In this document: one piece after another, positions 39,401 to 51,400 of the stretch
How the letters are laid out: each line of letters opens with the position of its first letter
Position numbering within the stretch: the stretch's first letter is position 1
NCBI RefSeq assembly: GCF_021869535.1
Contig: NW_026262581.1
Span: 79,327,955 to 79,391,954, forward strand
DNA length: 64,000 nucleotides
From: Mytilus californianus
Lineage: Eukaryota; Mollusca; Bivalvia; Mytilida; Mytilidae
Direction of reading: 5' to 3'
Notes under the pieces: model-generated
The model's input: the letters and a program-made list of their open reading frames with translations, nothing else
What the model was told of the DNA's origin: nothing
Database searches by the model: none
Position numbers and translations under genes: made by a program

Positions 39401-42400
39401 TTATTTACTAAGTCCCGTAACTCAAAAAGTTTTAATCTTATTTTCACCAAAAAGTATACAGATCGTTTGATCATCATAAGAAACAACTATATTAAGTTTC
39501 ATGAAATTTGGATAAGTCATTCTCAAGTTACGGTGCGACATGTTAACGCCGGACAGACAGACGGACAGACAGACAGACGGACGGATACCGGACATTTGTA
39601 TACCATAATACGTCCCGTCAAAAATTGACGGGCGTATAAAAATGCTTATTTGGGCCCCATTTTGGCCCCTTATTCCTGAATTGTTAGGACCATAACCCCC
39701 AAAATCAATCCCAACCTTCCTTTTGTGGTCATAAACCTTATGGTAAAATTTCATAGAAATCCATACACTTAAACAAAAGCTATTGTCCGGAAACCAATGT
39801 GTCTTCGGACGATGACGATGACGATAACGTGATACCAATATACAACCACAAAATTTTTGCGGTCGTATAAAAACTGGCCACTAAAATGTAGCAAATAGTG
39901 CTGAAAGTGGCAATAAACATCAAGAAATCAATTAATCAATCATTCATTAGTAGTCTATATAAGCTGTCAACCACTTTTTGTATTTGTTGCAATTTGGAAA
40001 GAGTTCCATATGACACCACACCATATTAAATGAGCACAATAACATCTTAGTTTATTCCTTGGGATGCCATATGGAACTCTTTCCAACAACTTCTCTTCAT
40101 ATGACCAATGTTATCTTATTTCTAACTAACAATATTTTTGAAATTTTTAAAATTATATTAGCTATAGAAAAAGTGATAGGACAAAGAACGGAGGCTTGGA
40201 AAAAAGAGCATAGGTGAAACTACGGAAAATCACTGACATGTTTCCTGCAGCAGACCAGCCAACTATCCCGATTTATGGGGGATATCCGCATGAGAGGTGT
40301 TGACCTGAATTTTGAATTCTTTATTATATAAACTGAACTCCTCAAAAGAGGCATTCAAATGAGCTAAAAGGGTATTTAAGCACATATATCATCCTTCAAA
40401 CAATACAGTAGTAGATTAATAAAATTGAGAATGGAAATAGGGAATATGTCAAAGAGACAACAACCCGACCAAAGAGCAGATAACAGCTGAAGGCCACCAA
40501 AGGCCACCACTAAGTACACTTATGACAATATAAGATAAGCATTTGGTCCTCTTGCTCTTAAAATCCCCCATGGAGAATTTGAAAAGTTGGCAGGTATGAT
40601 GCAGACTGTTAATTTTTTAAGCATTCTGACTCAGCATTTGATCCTGTACATGTAAATTTATTACTATGTTATTTTCCTGAATATGTATGAATATATTTTC
40701 ACTGTACATTAAGCAGCTATCTATCAATCAGTTTTATTCAGATTGCTACAGGTTTTTTTTTTCTTCTGAGATAAAAGTAACAAGATAAATTAAGAACAAG
40801 AAATGATTGTAACAGGATGCTGTTACGAAGTCTCCCAAACGAAGCTCCCATAATTCGTAATTCCCAGGGTCGCCTGACATTGGGCAATGTCCAGTGAAAA
40901 TTGGTTTGGTCCAGTAAAGTTATATGCATTAGTGATGCCTGGGGACTAACCTTGTATATCATTCAAATCATCTTGGCATGACAAACCAGAATATATATGG
41001 TTTAAGGGTGGGGATCTCGACCATTTACAAGATACTAGAACATTGGGGGTGGGGAGGAACCCCTGGGGACTGGCCCTATACGTCATTCAAATGTTCATTA
41101 CATGACGAACAGGAATATATATGGTTTAGGGGTGGGGATCTCAACCATTTACAAGATATTAGAACCTTGGGGGTAGGGGGAACCCCTGGGGACTGACCGT
41201 ATACGTCATTCAAATGTTCGAGACATGACAAATAGGAATATATATGGTTTAGGGGTGGGGATCTCAACCATTTACAAGATATTAGAACTTTCTCAAATGG
41301 CAGGGGGTCGGGATGACCCCTGGGGACTAACCCTGTATATCATTCAAACCATCTTCGCATGACAAACAAGAATATATATGGTTTAGGGGTGGGGATCTTG
41401 ACCACTTTGAAGATATTAGAACTTTCTTAAGTGGCAGGGGGTGGGGTTGACCCCTGGGGACTAACCCTGTATTTCATTTGAGTTGCTTTATCATGACAAA
41501 CCAGAATATATATGGTTTAGGGGTGGGGATCTCGACCATTTACAAGATATTAGAAACTTTCTCAAATGGCAGGGGGTCGGGATGACCCCTGGGGACTAAC
41601 CCCGTATATCATTCAAACCATCTTAGCATGACAAACCAGAATATATATGGTTTAGGGGTGGGGATCTTGACCACTTACAAGATATTAGAACTTTCTTAAA
41701 TGGCAGGGGGTGGGGGTGACCCCTGGGGACTAACCCTGTATAACATTTGATGTGCTTTATCATGACAAACCAGAATATATATGGTTTAGGGGTGGGGATC
41801 TCGACCATTTACAAGATATTAGAACTTTCTTAAATGGCAGGGGGTCGGGATGACCCCTGGGGACTAACCCTGTATATCATTCAAACCATCTTAGCATGAC
41901 AAACCAGAATATATATGGTTTAGGGGTGGGGATCTTGACCACTTACAAGATATTAGAACTTTCTTAAATGGCAGGGGGTGGGGGTGACCCCTGGGGTCTA
42001 ACCCTGTATTTCATTTGATGTGCTTTATCATGACAAACCAGAATATATATGGTTTAGGGGTGGGGATCTCGACCATTTACAAGATATTAGAACTTTCTCA
42101 AATGGCAGGGGGTCGGGATGACCCCTGGGGACTAACCCTGTATATCATTCAAACCATCTTAGCATGACAAACCAGAATATATATGGTTTAGGGGTGGGGA
42201 TCTTGACCACTTACAAGGTATTAGAACTTTCTTAAATGGCAGGGGGTGGGGGTGACCCCTGGGGATTAACCCTGTATTTCATTTAATGGGCTTTATCATT
42301 TAGAACATTTTCAATTAAAAAGATTGTGTCTATCACAAACGGTTTTCAATTTATAATCATTTGAAAATTTTAAAAAATAAAATCCCATAGGGTTCTATAG

Positions 42401-45400
42401 TAAAACCCTCTTTTCTTTTTGCCCCTCAAAGTACCCCTTTATAAACCCCATTGCACAAACAAAACCCTGATTGCACCACTAGACATGTTAGTCTAACATA
42501 TTGTGAAACCCTAAGTTAATCTGACCAGCGGTTTTGGAGAACGGGTGCGGACAAGTTCAAATTTAAAAGCGGCGGAAGAAGAAGAAGAAGAAGAAGAAGA
42601 AGAAGAAGAAGAAGAAGAAGAAGAAGAAGAAGAAGAAGAAGAAGAAGAAGAAGAAGAAGAAGAAGAAGAAGAAGAATAATAATAATAATAAGAACTGAGC
42701 AAAAACAATAAGTCTTCCCAAACTTCGTTTGGGAGACTTAATAACAGACACTTTGACAAAATCATTATTCTAAGAAACTTTGAAATTTACAATATTCTCA
42801 AGGAATGTCATTGAAGTTACATACCTATAATGCTATATCCCTAAAATTAATTTTAGGCATCCTTTATCCCAAAACATAAAGATGTACCTGAGTCCCAGAA
42901 ATAAAGATTACCAAAATCCAATTATTAAAAAGAACAAACTTGCCCTATTCTTAAACATATGGCTTTACAGTAATAATTTAGCAAAACTGTATTAGGAATG
43001 GTTTTTGAAGGGGTGTAAATTAAGGAATATCTGTTGCCTAAATTGTTGCCATAACTGGCATAAGTCAACAACTCCATATATGGAATAATCTACACTAAGT
43101 ATTTGTATAAGTCAAGCAAAAAAATATGAAGTCAAATCTAGTTTTAGGACATAGTTCAAGGAACAAGCTTCTTTTCATTGCATTTATGGAAACACAATGA
43201 ACTATAACTCTTTTTTTCCAACAGAAAGTCCATCAGAGTTATTTCCCCTAAAATACAGTTCAACAATGTAAGGGACACAACTCAAAAACAAATCCTTCAT
43301 TGATACCACATGCAATTGAAAAAAAATAACTATAAAAATCTTAATGATGTTATTATAAATACCTACCCCAATGGAATTATTGACCATGTCTAAAGGTGGT
43401 GGTGATGACACTGGTAATGGTGGAGGCGCTTCCTGGAAAACATGAGGTTAAATATCCATTAAATTTTAATTAAAGATGTATTTGGAATCTTTGGATTTCA
43501 AAATTGTTGGTTCATTGTGTTTTAGATGTAGATTCATTAAAAGGAGAATTTGAAATGCAGTAAATGTGGTATGCATCATTATGTTAATTATACTGAGTTG
43601 AAAACCTATTTAATCTTTTTAATATTCTTGATAAATAAGAACTGAAATCATTGTATAATCATATGAAATTCAGTTACTAGTCAATAGTAGGTAGGTGTAA
43701 GATTTCCTAAACTTGTTTTTTTTCTGAAATAGATGACTGCAAAATACAAAGTTAAGCTAAATTTCATCAGTAATGATTGGTTAATTAATTGTATAACTTA
43801 TAAACTTCTTACACAGTAAGTTTTTATCAAATGAAAAACAACATTTCTTTATTTAAGTGGACCAATGCTAAAATTCATTTTGGCCCTTAAATTATAAATT
43901 ATGATGTGCTTACTTAGCATCATTGTAACAATCAGAAATCTAAAACAGTGACATAACTATAGTGCAAAACTATTTCCTAATTGATCTATTTATAGACTAT
44001 ATTAAGTAGAAACTTGTTGCAGATCCATGAAGTTGTAGCTTCATACAGACATGTTGCCATCATCCTAAAATGTAGCTGTTGAATACCAGATTTCACGATT
44101 TTAAATAATCTTAAAAATAAACTTGTTGCACATAGAATACATATATTATTTATGTCAACTGCAGAAATTTTCTGGCTGAAGTCAGAATGAAAGTCCTACT
44201 TGTATGTAATGGCAGTGAATGTAAAAGAAAACTTGTCTAAATGAGTATGGTAATGGGTCTTAATGAAATAATATACTCTCCATTTTTCTATTAAAACTGA
44301 TTATGCTATGAAATATTTAAGATAATTATAAACCAAAGCCCTTTGGTCTCATTTTTAATGTTTTTCAATTAATTTTATAAGTCAAAGCTAGATAAAAGTA
44401 AAATAAACCTCAGCATGGAAAAGGCCATTCTGAACATCACTTTTAGTGATTTATACAGGTTCAACTATGGTGCATGTAAATCTATTGTGCACACCCTGTT
44501 ATCTACTAAATCTCAGCAATACCACTATATATATAACTTAACCACTTCTACACATGTATATATATAATAATAAATTTCAAAATATATCTTTTCATGCTTT
44601 GGAAGCTAAAATTTTGGGTAAATGGTGATATAACATGCTAAAAAATCAAATTCTCTTCGTTTCTACACATGACTATTGATGATAAGTCTGATAACATGTA
44701 CATGTAATATTCTTTATGCTGGTTGAACATTTAAATTCAAAGATATGGTTAAGAGCAAAGGCTTGTCAGCTCAGAGTCAGAGTAATGTGTACGGGTAGGG
44801 TAATATGTCTTTCTGTGAGACATTACGTAACCTTGTGAGCTGGCATTTTAAAAATTTGACTCAGCATGGCAGACGTGTTCACAGCAGGGTGTCTTCATAT
44901 TACATTAATATGCTATCATCCTGATAATGCAGGTAATATCTGCCACTGGACAAAGCAGCCTATGACTCATTAATTAGCTAATATATGACTAATTACTAGT
45001 AAACTATCAATTTTGAAATGGCTAACAAAAAACCCTAAAAAAAGCATATGCTATCAAAGAAAAAAGGAATCATGGCAATGTTTTAATATTTACATATTTC
45101 TTTAAAATGTCTTAAAAGAATAGTACTTATCTATTTTTTTGAAAGGATTTTTTTTTATCTTAAGCTAAATTTTTGAAAAATTTTAATACATCTTTCAATA
45201 TCTGAAAACAAAAACTTGTTTGCTGAATGGATTATTGAGCTTAATCTGAAAAAGACTAAAATGTTATACCCGCTACTATTGTAGGCCAGGTATAACAAGT
45301 GAAACTGCGAGCTACTGCTCACTGATGATACCCCCGCCCAAATACTTGACGGTAAACAGAAAGTTGTTGAGTGATGAATCTGAAATCGCATCACACAGTA

Positions 45401-48400
45401 TAGCTGACTTATATAAACCCTGAAACCAAATTTCAGAAATCCTTATGATGTAGTTCCTGAGAAAGATGCGACGAAAAATATTCATGGGACGGATGGATGG
45501 ACAGACAGAGGTAAAACAGTATACCCCACTTTTTTAAAGCGGGGGTATAAAAAAACCTTCATTTAATGGCTTCAACTGTCCAAATTATGTAAAGGAAGGA
45601 TGCTAATAAATTAATAAGTTTGTAAGAATAAGTTGCATATCTCAAGCCAATAAACTAATATATTTTGGAACTTATTCCTAATATACGATTCCTTTTACAG
45701 TAAAGCTTTTTCAAGATAAGTGAATGATGAGTAAGCTGGTTTCTTTTCTTCATTATTACATTCCAGCACAAAATATACAAAACTCTGTTGATCATAAAAT
45801 TATTAAATTCTTACATATGTTATTGTTACAGCCATAAAAATAATATATGAAACTAAAATTGTTATTTTTTTCTACTAACATGCAAAGATCCAAGTAGTTT
45901 AGGTCCCAGAGTATCTTCAAGACCAAAAGTATATTTACAACCATTAACCATACACTTGCAAGTAAATCGTTCTAGTTTACTTTTTATAGACAGAATTTTG
46001 GGTATATATCAAAATATTCCAATAACTTTTTAAACAATTTGGTCACAGTCAAACAGATATACCTCATAACAAGATTTTCCCATAAAATCATCTTACATAA
46101 AAAAAAAAGAGACTACATTAGGATCAATGCTAAATAATTACAACAAATAAGTTTTAGTAAAACAAACAAGTTTTAGTAACACAAACAGTACCATCAAAAG
46201 TTAATATTTTAGGACTACCAATTTTCATCCCAAAAATCAATAGAGGCAAAAAATTGTTACGTTTTCAGTCACATTACTGAACATCCATTTTTATTGTTAA
46301 AACATGCAATAAAAATGTTTCAAAAATCTGTGACTCTTTTCACAAAAAATCTTATGATTAAAATTGATCGTAAGTTAAACTGAAATGTGTATGAATTGTG
46401 AGTATTTTAACTATTAAGACTTTTTGTGAAAAGAGCCGCTGATCTTTTTCTAACTTCTAACTCTTTAAACTGTGTTTTTAATTTTACAACAAAACAATGC
46501 ATACATTGTCTTTTAGTACATTATACTTTACAGAATGAAAAAAGTTTCTTCTTAAAAAGAAGTACTTACTTCAGATTCATTTTTAATATATATTTTGTTT
46601 ATAATCAATGTTAACAAAAATAAGATGCTTGCTCAAATGAAAAAAGGAGGGAGAAAAAAATCCAACTGAATGACCCATTTTCAAGTTTGTAACCGAACAC
46701 ACAATATTTTCATTGATATTTTTTTTTAACAAGACTACATTTTGAACCTGAAATTTAAAAAGTAAAATTACTTCCATAATTCTAAGATTACATTGAGAAA
46801 AGAAATAAGGAAAGAATACTATTGGTAGTCCTAACAACAAAAGTTCATAAATGTGCATTCCTTCTACCAGTTAAGCAAGTTTAGGCAACATATTACCTTT
46901 GTCTTTAATTGCCGAATCCTGGGCGATACAGGTTTAGGTGGTATAGGGGGTGGAGATCGCATCAATGGCGACTCTTTACTTGGTGTTTTCACGGATTGCT
47001 ACGGAAATATCATAGTTTCATCACATTAATATTCAATAGCATTATGAACAGCCACAAAACATTGCAAAATTCAATTTGCTGAACATAATTTTACAAACCA
47101 TACCCAAATGTTACTACAACAGTTCAAGCAAACAAAGAAAAAAAAAACAACATGATGCTGTTAATACAAAAATAAAATTAAAAAGCCACCATACAAGACA
47201 TACCGTCAAAAGCATAAAAACTAATTTTATTCAAAATAAAATTTAAATAAAAAATCTCCTTAATATCATATTTATTTTTGTGTAAAATGTGCCATGTTCT
47301 TAAAAAAATAAATACCTCATCAGAAGAAATCTCAGATTCAATAATTTTCTCTTCTACTTGTTCAAACACATTAGTAACATTGATTTCATTGATCTGGTTA
47401 CTCTCCTCTCTAGGAGGTACAGGTGGTGCTGCTGCATCATCCATACCAAATTCTATGTCTCCTGAGATTGCCTCTTCATAAGAAGGCAATACTGGTGATG
47501 TATTTTCGTAATCAATAGGAGACTGTGCACGAGGAGATGCCTCAGCAGTAGGTTTTTGGCCTGTTTCTTTTGGCTCAGTTACTTCTGGGGAAGTATTGAG
47601 ATAATCAGATATATAAGTTCTAGGATGAGGTTTTGGTGGTAAATGAGCTGGTTTTTCTGCATGCACCTGTGTAGATTTGATTTCAGCAATAATTTGTTCA
47701 TTTTCATAATTTATATATTTGTTCTTTGGGGGAATATTTGTTCTAGGGGAGACAACTGGCTTCAATTTCACTTGTTTTTCATCCTCAGAACTTTCATAAA
47801 AGCTGTCTCTATTAGATTTATCTTCTTTTCCACTGGTTGAAGTCGATTCAGTTCTTTTAACGGAAGCATAAGTATATGAGTTCTCATCCCCAATGATTTG
47901 TCGTTGTACGTTTTCGGCGGGATACCCAGCATGCTTTGCAGGGAAAGGTGCATTTGGGAAACCATAACCAACATCATAATTTGCAGCATGGGTGAATGGT
48001 AAAGTTGCATTCTGTCAAGGAATAAAAGACATGCAATAATAAGCATAAATCTATAAAACCATGCAATCCCACAAGCTTTATCAATAGATAAATCTTTTTA
48101 TTCAAACTATTCTCAGTAAAAACAATAAAGCTTAAACTGCCACCCTGCTAAAACTCAGCTAAGAGTATTCACTTAGAAAATAACTGAAAATTAAAGCAAG
48201 CTGACTTAAATGCCCTTCTGCGATAAAGAAAAATATTTTGAAGCAAAAATAATCCATATATCAAAACATCACTTTTTATACTTTTCATATCATTAGACCC
48301 AGCTTATAACATGCTAAGTATTATCTCTTGTGAACTATATGTTTCAACTTAAGATACTCCAAGCAAAATTATAAAACAACATAAACATTGATTTGTAATT

Positions 48401-51400
48401 AATACCTATCATGGATTTGTCAGTTTTCTCATTGTCTAATTAATGAATACTTTGTACACCACATAGATTATTTGATATAATTATTAGCTCTGAAGAAAAA
48501 ACAATTTATCAATGTTATTAGCATAGACAATACTAATGTATCTTATAGTAAACCACACAGATATGAAAATTAGAAATAAAATTCAAGATTCTTTAATGAA
48601 ATTAATGAACAGAATTCTCAAACTGTGACTAAAAGGTGCAAAAAATGTATAAATTCACAATAATTCCAAGTCAGAAAGAGACCTTTTCAATTTGTAATAA
48701 GTAAGGTTCAAATTTAAATCTTCCTGTGTATTGTGATGATGAAACAAATACGGCAACATACAGTGCATGGCCAAAAGTATTTGTCGTGTATGTCAATTTT
48801 TTTTTTTGCTATATATTTAATATAAAACATATTTTTTTCAAAAAATTATTTTGAAGGCATTTATTGTTGGATTTTTACAAACCAGGTGTTAAAAGAAACA
48901 AAATTGTTTAAAGTATATTTGTTAATTTGGTTATAGTTTTGTCGTCAATTGGAATTGGAAATTTTCATTATGGGGTTTTATTTTGCTTATTATGAGTTCA
49001 GGTCAATTGTGTGACAAATATAAATAAATATTTTTACCCTGCCACATTCTTGATGTGTGTGTCTCAAGTCAGGAGCATGTGATTCAGTGGTTTTCCTTGG
49101 TTCATATCTGTCATATTTGTCTTTCGTAATTATAATTGTTATAAATAAGGCCATTAATTTTCTCGTTTGATATTTTTTCCCATTTTTCTTGTCAAGGTTT
49201 TTATAGCTGACTATACTGTATGGGTTTTCCTCATTGCTGAAGGCTGTACAGTTGCCTATAATTGCTTACGACCAGGTCCTGGTCATTTGAAATCTGATTG
49301 ATAGTGGTCTTATTGGCAATCATACCATATCTCTTTACTTTTATATTGAGAAGGCAAAACTATTGATATGAAGCACAAAATTGTCGTTCATGCAGAAATT
49401 TAACCCATGTCTAAAATGTTAAGCATTGAAATGATTTAAATAATAACCCAGGAAAATTTCTGTACTCTTACTCATGAATTATAAATTTCTATCAAAACTT
49501 GTTTTAATTCTGATTATGCCATACCTGATTCTGTCCAGGGAAACCACTGGGAAATGGCAAGGGCTTGGCCACACCTATTCTTACAGTTCCCTGAGGTGCA
49601 CCTTTCAATGCCTGAACAGCTTCATCTAGCGTAGCATTTTCCAAGTTATTCTCGTTGACAAACATTAATCGGTCACCTGGAACCAATCGGCCATCTTGTT
49701 GAGCAACACCATGAGGTACCAGACTTTTGATTACTATCACAGTTTCACCAGGATTTACTGGATCCTACAAAAATTAGACGGAATGAAAAACTTGTGTCTT
49801 TAAATATTATCTTGGTTGTTAGTTTCTCTTTCCTATTTTTAATTCTATATTGGTTGTTAATTCCTTTATTTCATGAAATAAAACTTTTTATCTTTCTTTT
49901 CATCATGGTTGTTAATACCCGAAAAATTAACTACCATGGAGACAAAAATTCAACAAGGGGTCCTGGAGTCATCTGACACATTTTTTAAACTAGATTCCCC
50001 AATGATGATTGTGGCCAAGTTTGGTTAAATTGGGCCCAATAGTTTCAGAGAAGATTTTTGTAAAAGTTAACAGATAACGACGGACGACAGATGCCAAGTG
50101 ATGAGAAAAGTTCACTTGGGCCAGGTGAGCTAAAAATTGTATATCTTGAATTCAGTGTTATTTGCAACAAATTGAACCTCATAAATACAAGCCCATTTTT
50201 GATAACCTATTTAAAATATATAAATTTCCCTTAAACTTAGAAATGGTTTCCATGTTGATTGATCAACAGCAACTTCAGGGACAGATTTGAAACATATTCT
50301 CTAAGGATGACTGAAGCAAGCCTGGTTTTTTGTTCATCCTGCCGTTTCTGAATAGGTGAGTTTTAAAAAGAATACTTAAAGCAGACAGTGATGGACTACA
50401 GATGGAAGATATACACTAAGTGATGGGAATATCTCACAATGGCCCTTCGGTGTAAGTTAGCTAAAAATACCAATTATTGAAACTAACATTGCTTAGGTAG
50501 AAATCAATGTGAAGTAAAGTTGCATGAAGAAAATACTTAAAAATCATTTAAATATATCTCCATAAAATTCAAACTGAATTTACAAACTTAAAAAAAAATA
50601 ATGTAAGTCAAGATGTCCATTGTAATATTGATTGTTTTAATACCCATGAAACCCAGAAAACTGATACCCCATGACTAAAAGTACTATGACGGCATAGCAT
50701 GGTGTTAAATCCCTAAAATATTAATCAAATAAACAAACAATATTGCATGTTTCCTAAGCTAACACTATCCATGAATTGATTGTAGTTTTAATTATTCCAA
50801 CCACATATTCTGGTTTGCATGATTAACTTCTCTACAGAAAATATTCTTTACTTCTAAGAAAAGAATTATTTGCACTTGAAAACATACTGTTGCAGTAATT
50901 TTATACAATCAATTCAGATACTATTCTATACAGTCAGGTCATGAGTTGGTTCTAATGGACAAAAACAAGACTGTGGTATTCGACGGGGAATTCCAACAGA
51001 AAGCTTCCTGCATATTAAATAACTTAAATTTAATTTACATTACAGTGTAATAACATTGCATCATGTAAACAGAATGCCCCTCATTTAAAACTGTAATAAA
51101 ATATCGATGTCATTCTCATTTCAATCACATTTCTACTCAAATTTTGATGAGCTTGCATAAAATCATTTGAATCAATGCATTTGTAAATGCAAGCAGTAAT
51201 TGTTAATTCTTATAATGATTTTCATCTGAACAGAAATTTTCACAATGGTATTTAACGACAGTTTGACATGTATCGTCACCAAGAAAATTGCAGACAAATT
51301 CAATAAATATAAACCTACTGACACTTTATATACCACTGTAAAACTGAGCTGAAAGATGTAAATTTTTCCTGTAAGTCCATTTTGTTTTCTGAAGACATAC

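Larger units (their letters stand above)
37376..39871 (+). mobile_element. Composite of nested barcode elements
   Basis: A decayed head (AATAAATTGCTTCGCCAG) at 37376 is followed by a ~161-bp unit type. A TACGACCGC-type head (AATAAA at 37708, hairpin GCTTCGCTGAGCGCAGC) has interrupted that unit, and its tail GCGGTCGTATAAAA is at 39859-39872. Within it 38932-39641 is a further insertion. Another inner array (about 38160-38640) has TCTAAAAATAAAATTCCTTC units. Confidence 0.7.
40809..42745 (+). mobile_element. Barcode element with AAGTCTCCCAAACGAAG and a (GAA)n tract
   Basis: 5' hairpin GTAACAG-GATG-CTGTTAC (40809-40826), then barcode AAGTCTCCCAAACGAAG (40828-40844). Ten 134-bp units follow (40960-42300). 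A (GAA)n then (TAA)n tract (42574-42690) precedes the 3' hairpin AGTCTTCCCAAAC..GTTTGGGAGACT (42711-42738), whose second arm is the exact inverse of the head barcode over 17 nt. Same plan as the ACGG elements, with unrelated sequence. Confidence 0.85.

Noticed and set aside
42511..42765. Poly-Ser and poly-Phe frames
   Set aside because: Translation of the (GAA)n microsatellite.
46583..46858. 91-codon minus-strand open frame next to the Pro-rich exon
   Set aside because: Hydrophobic low-complexity translation of intron sequence, not in the phase-consistent exon chain.
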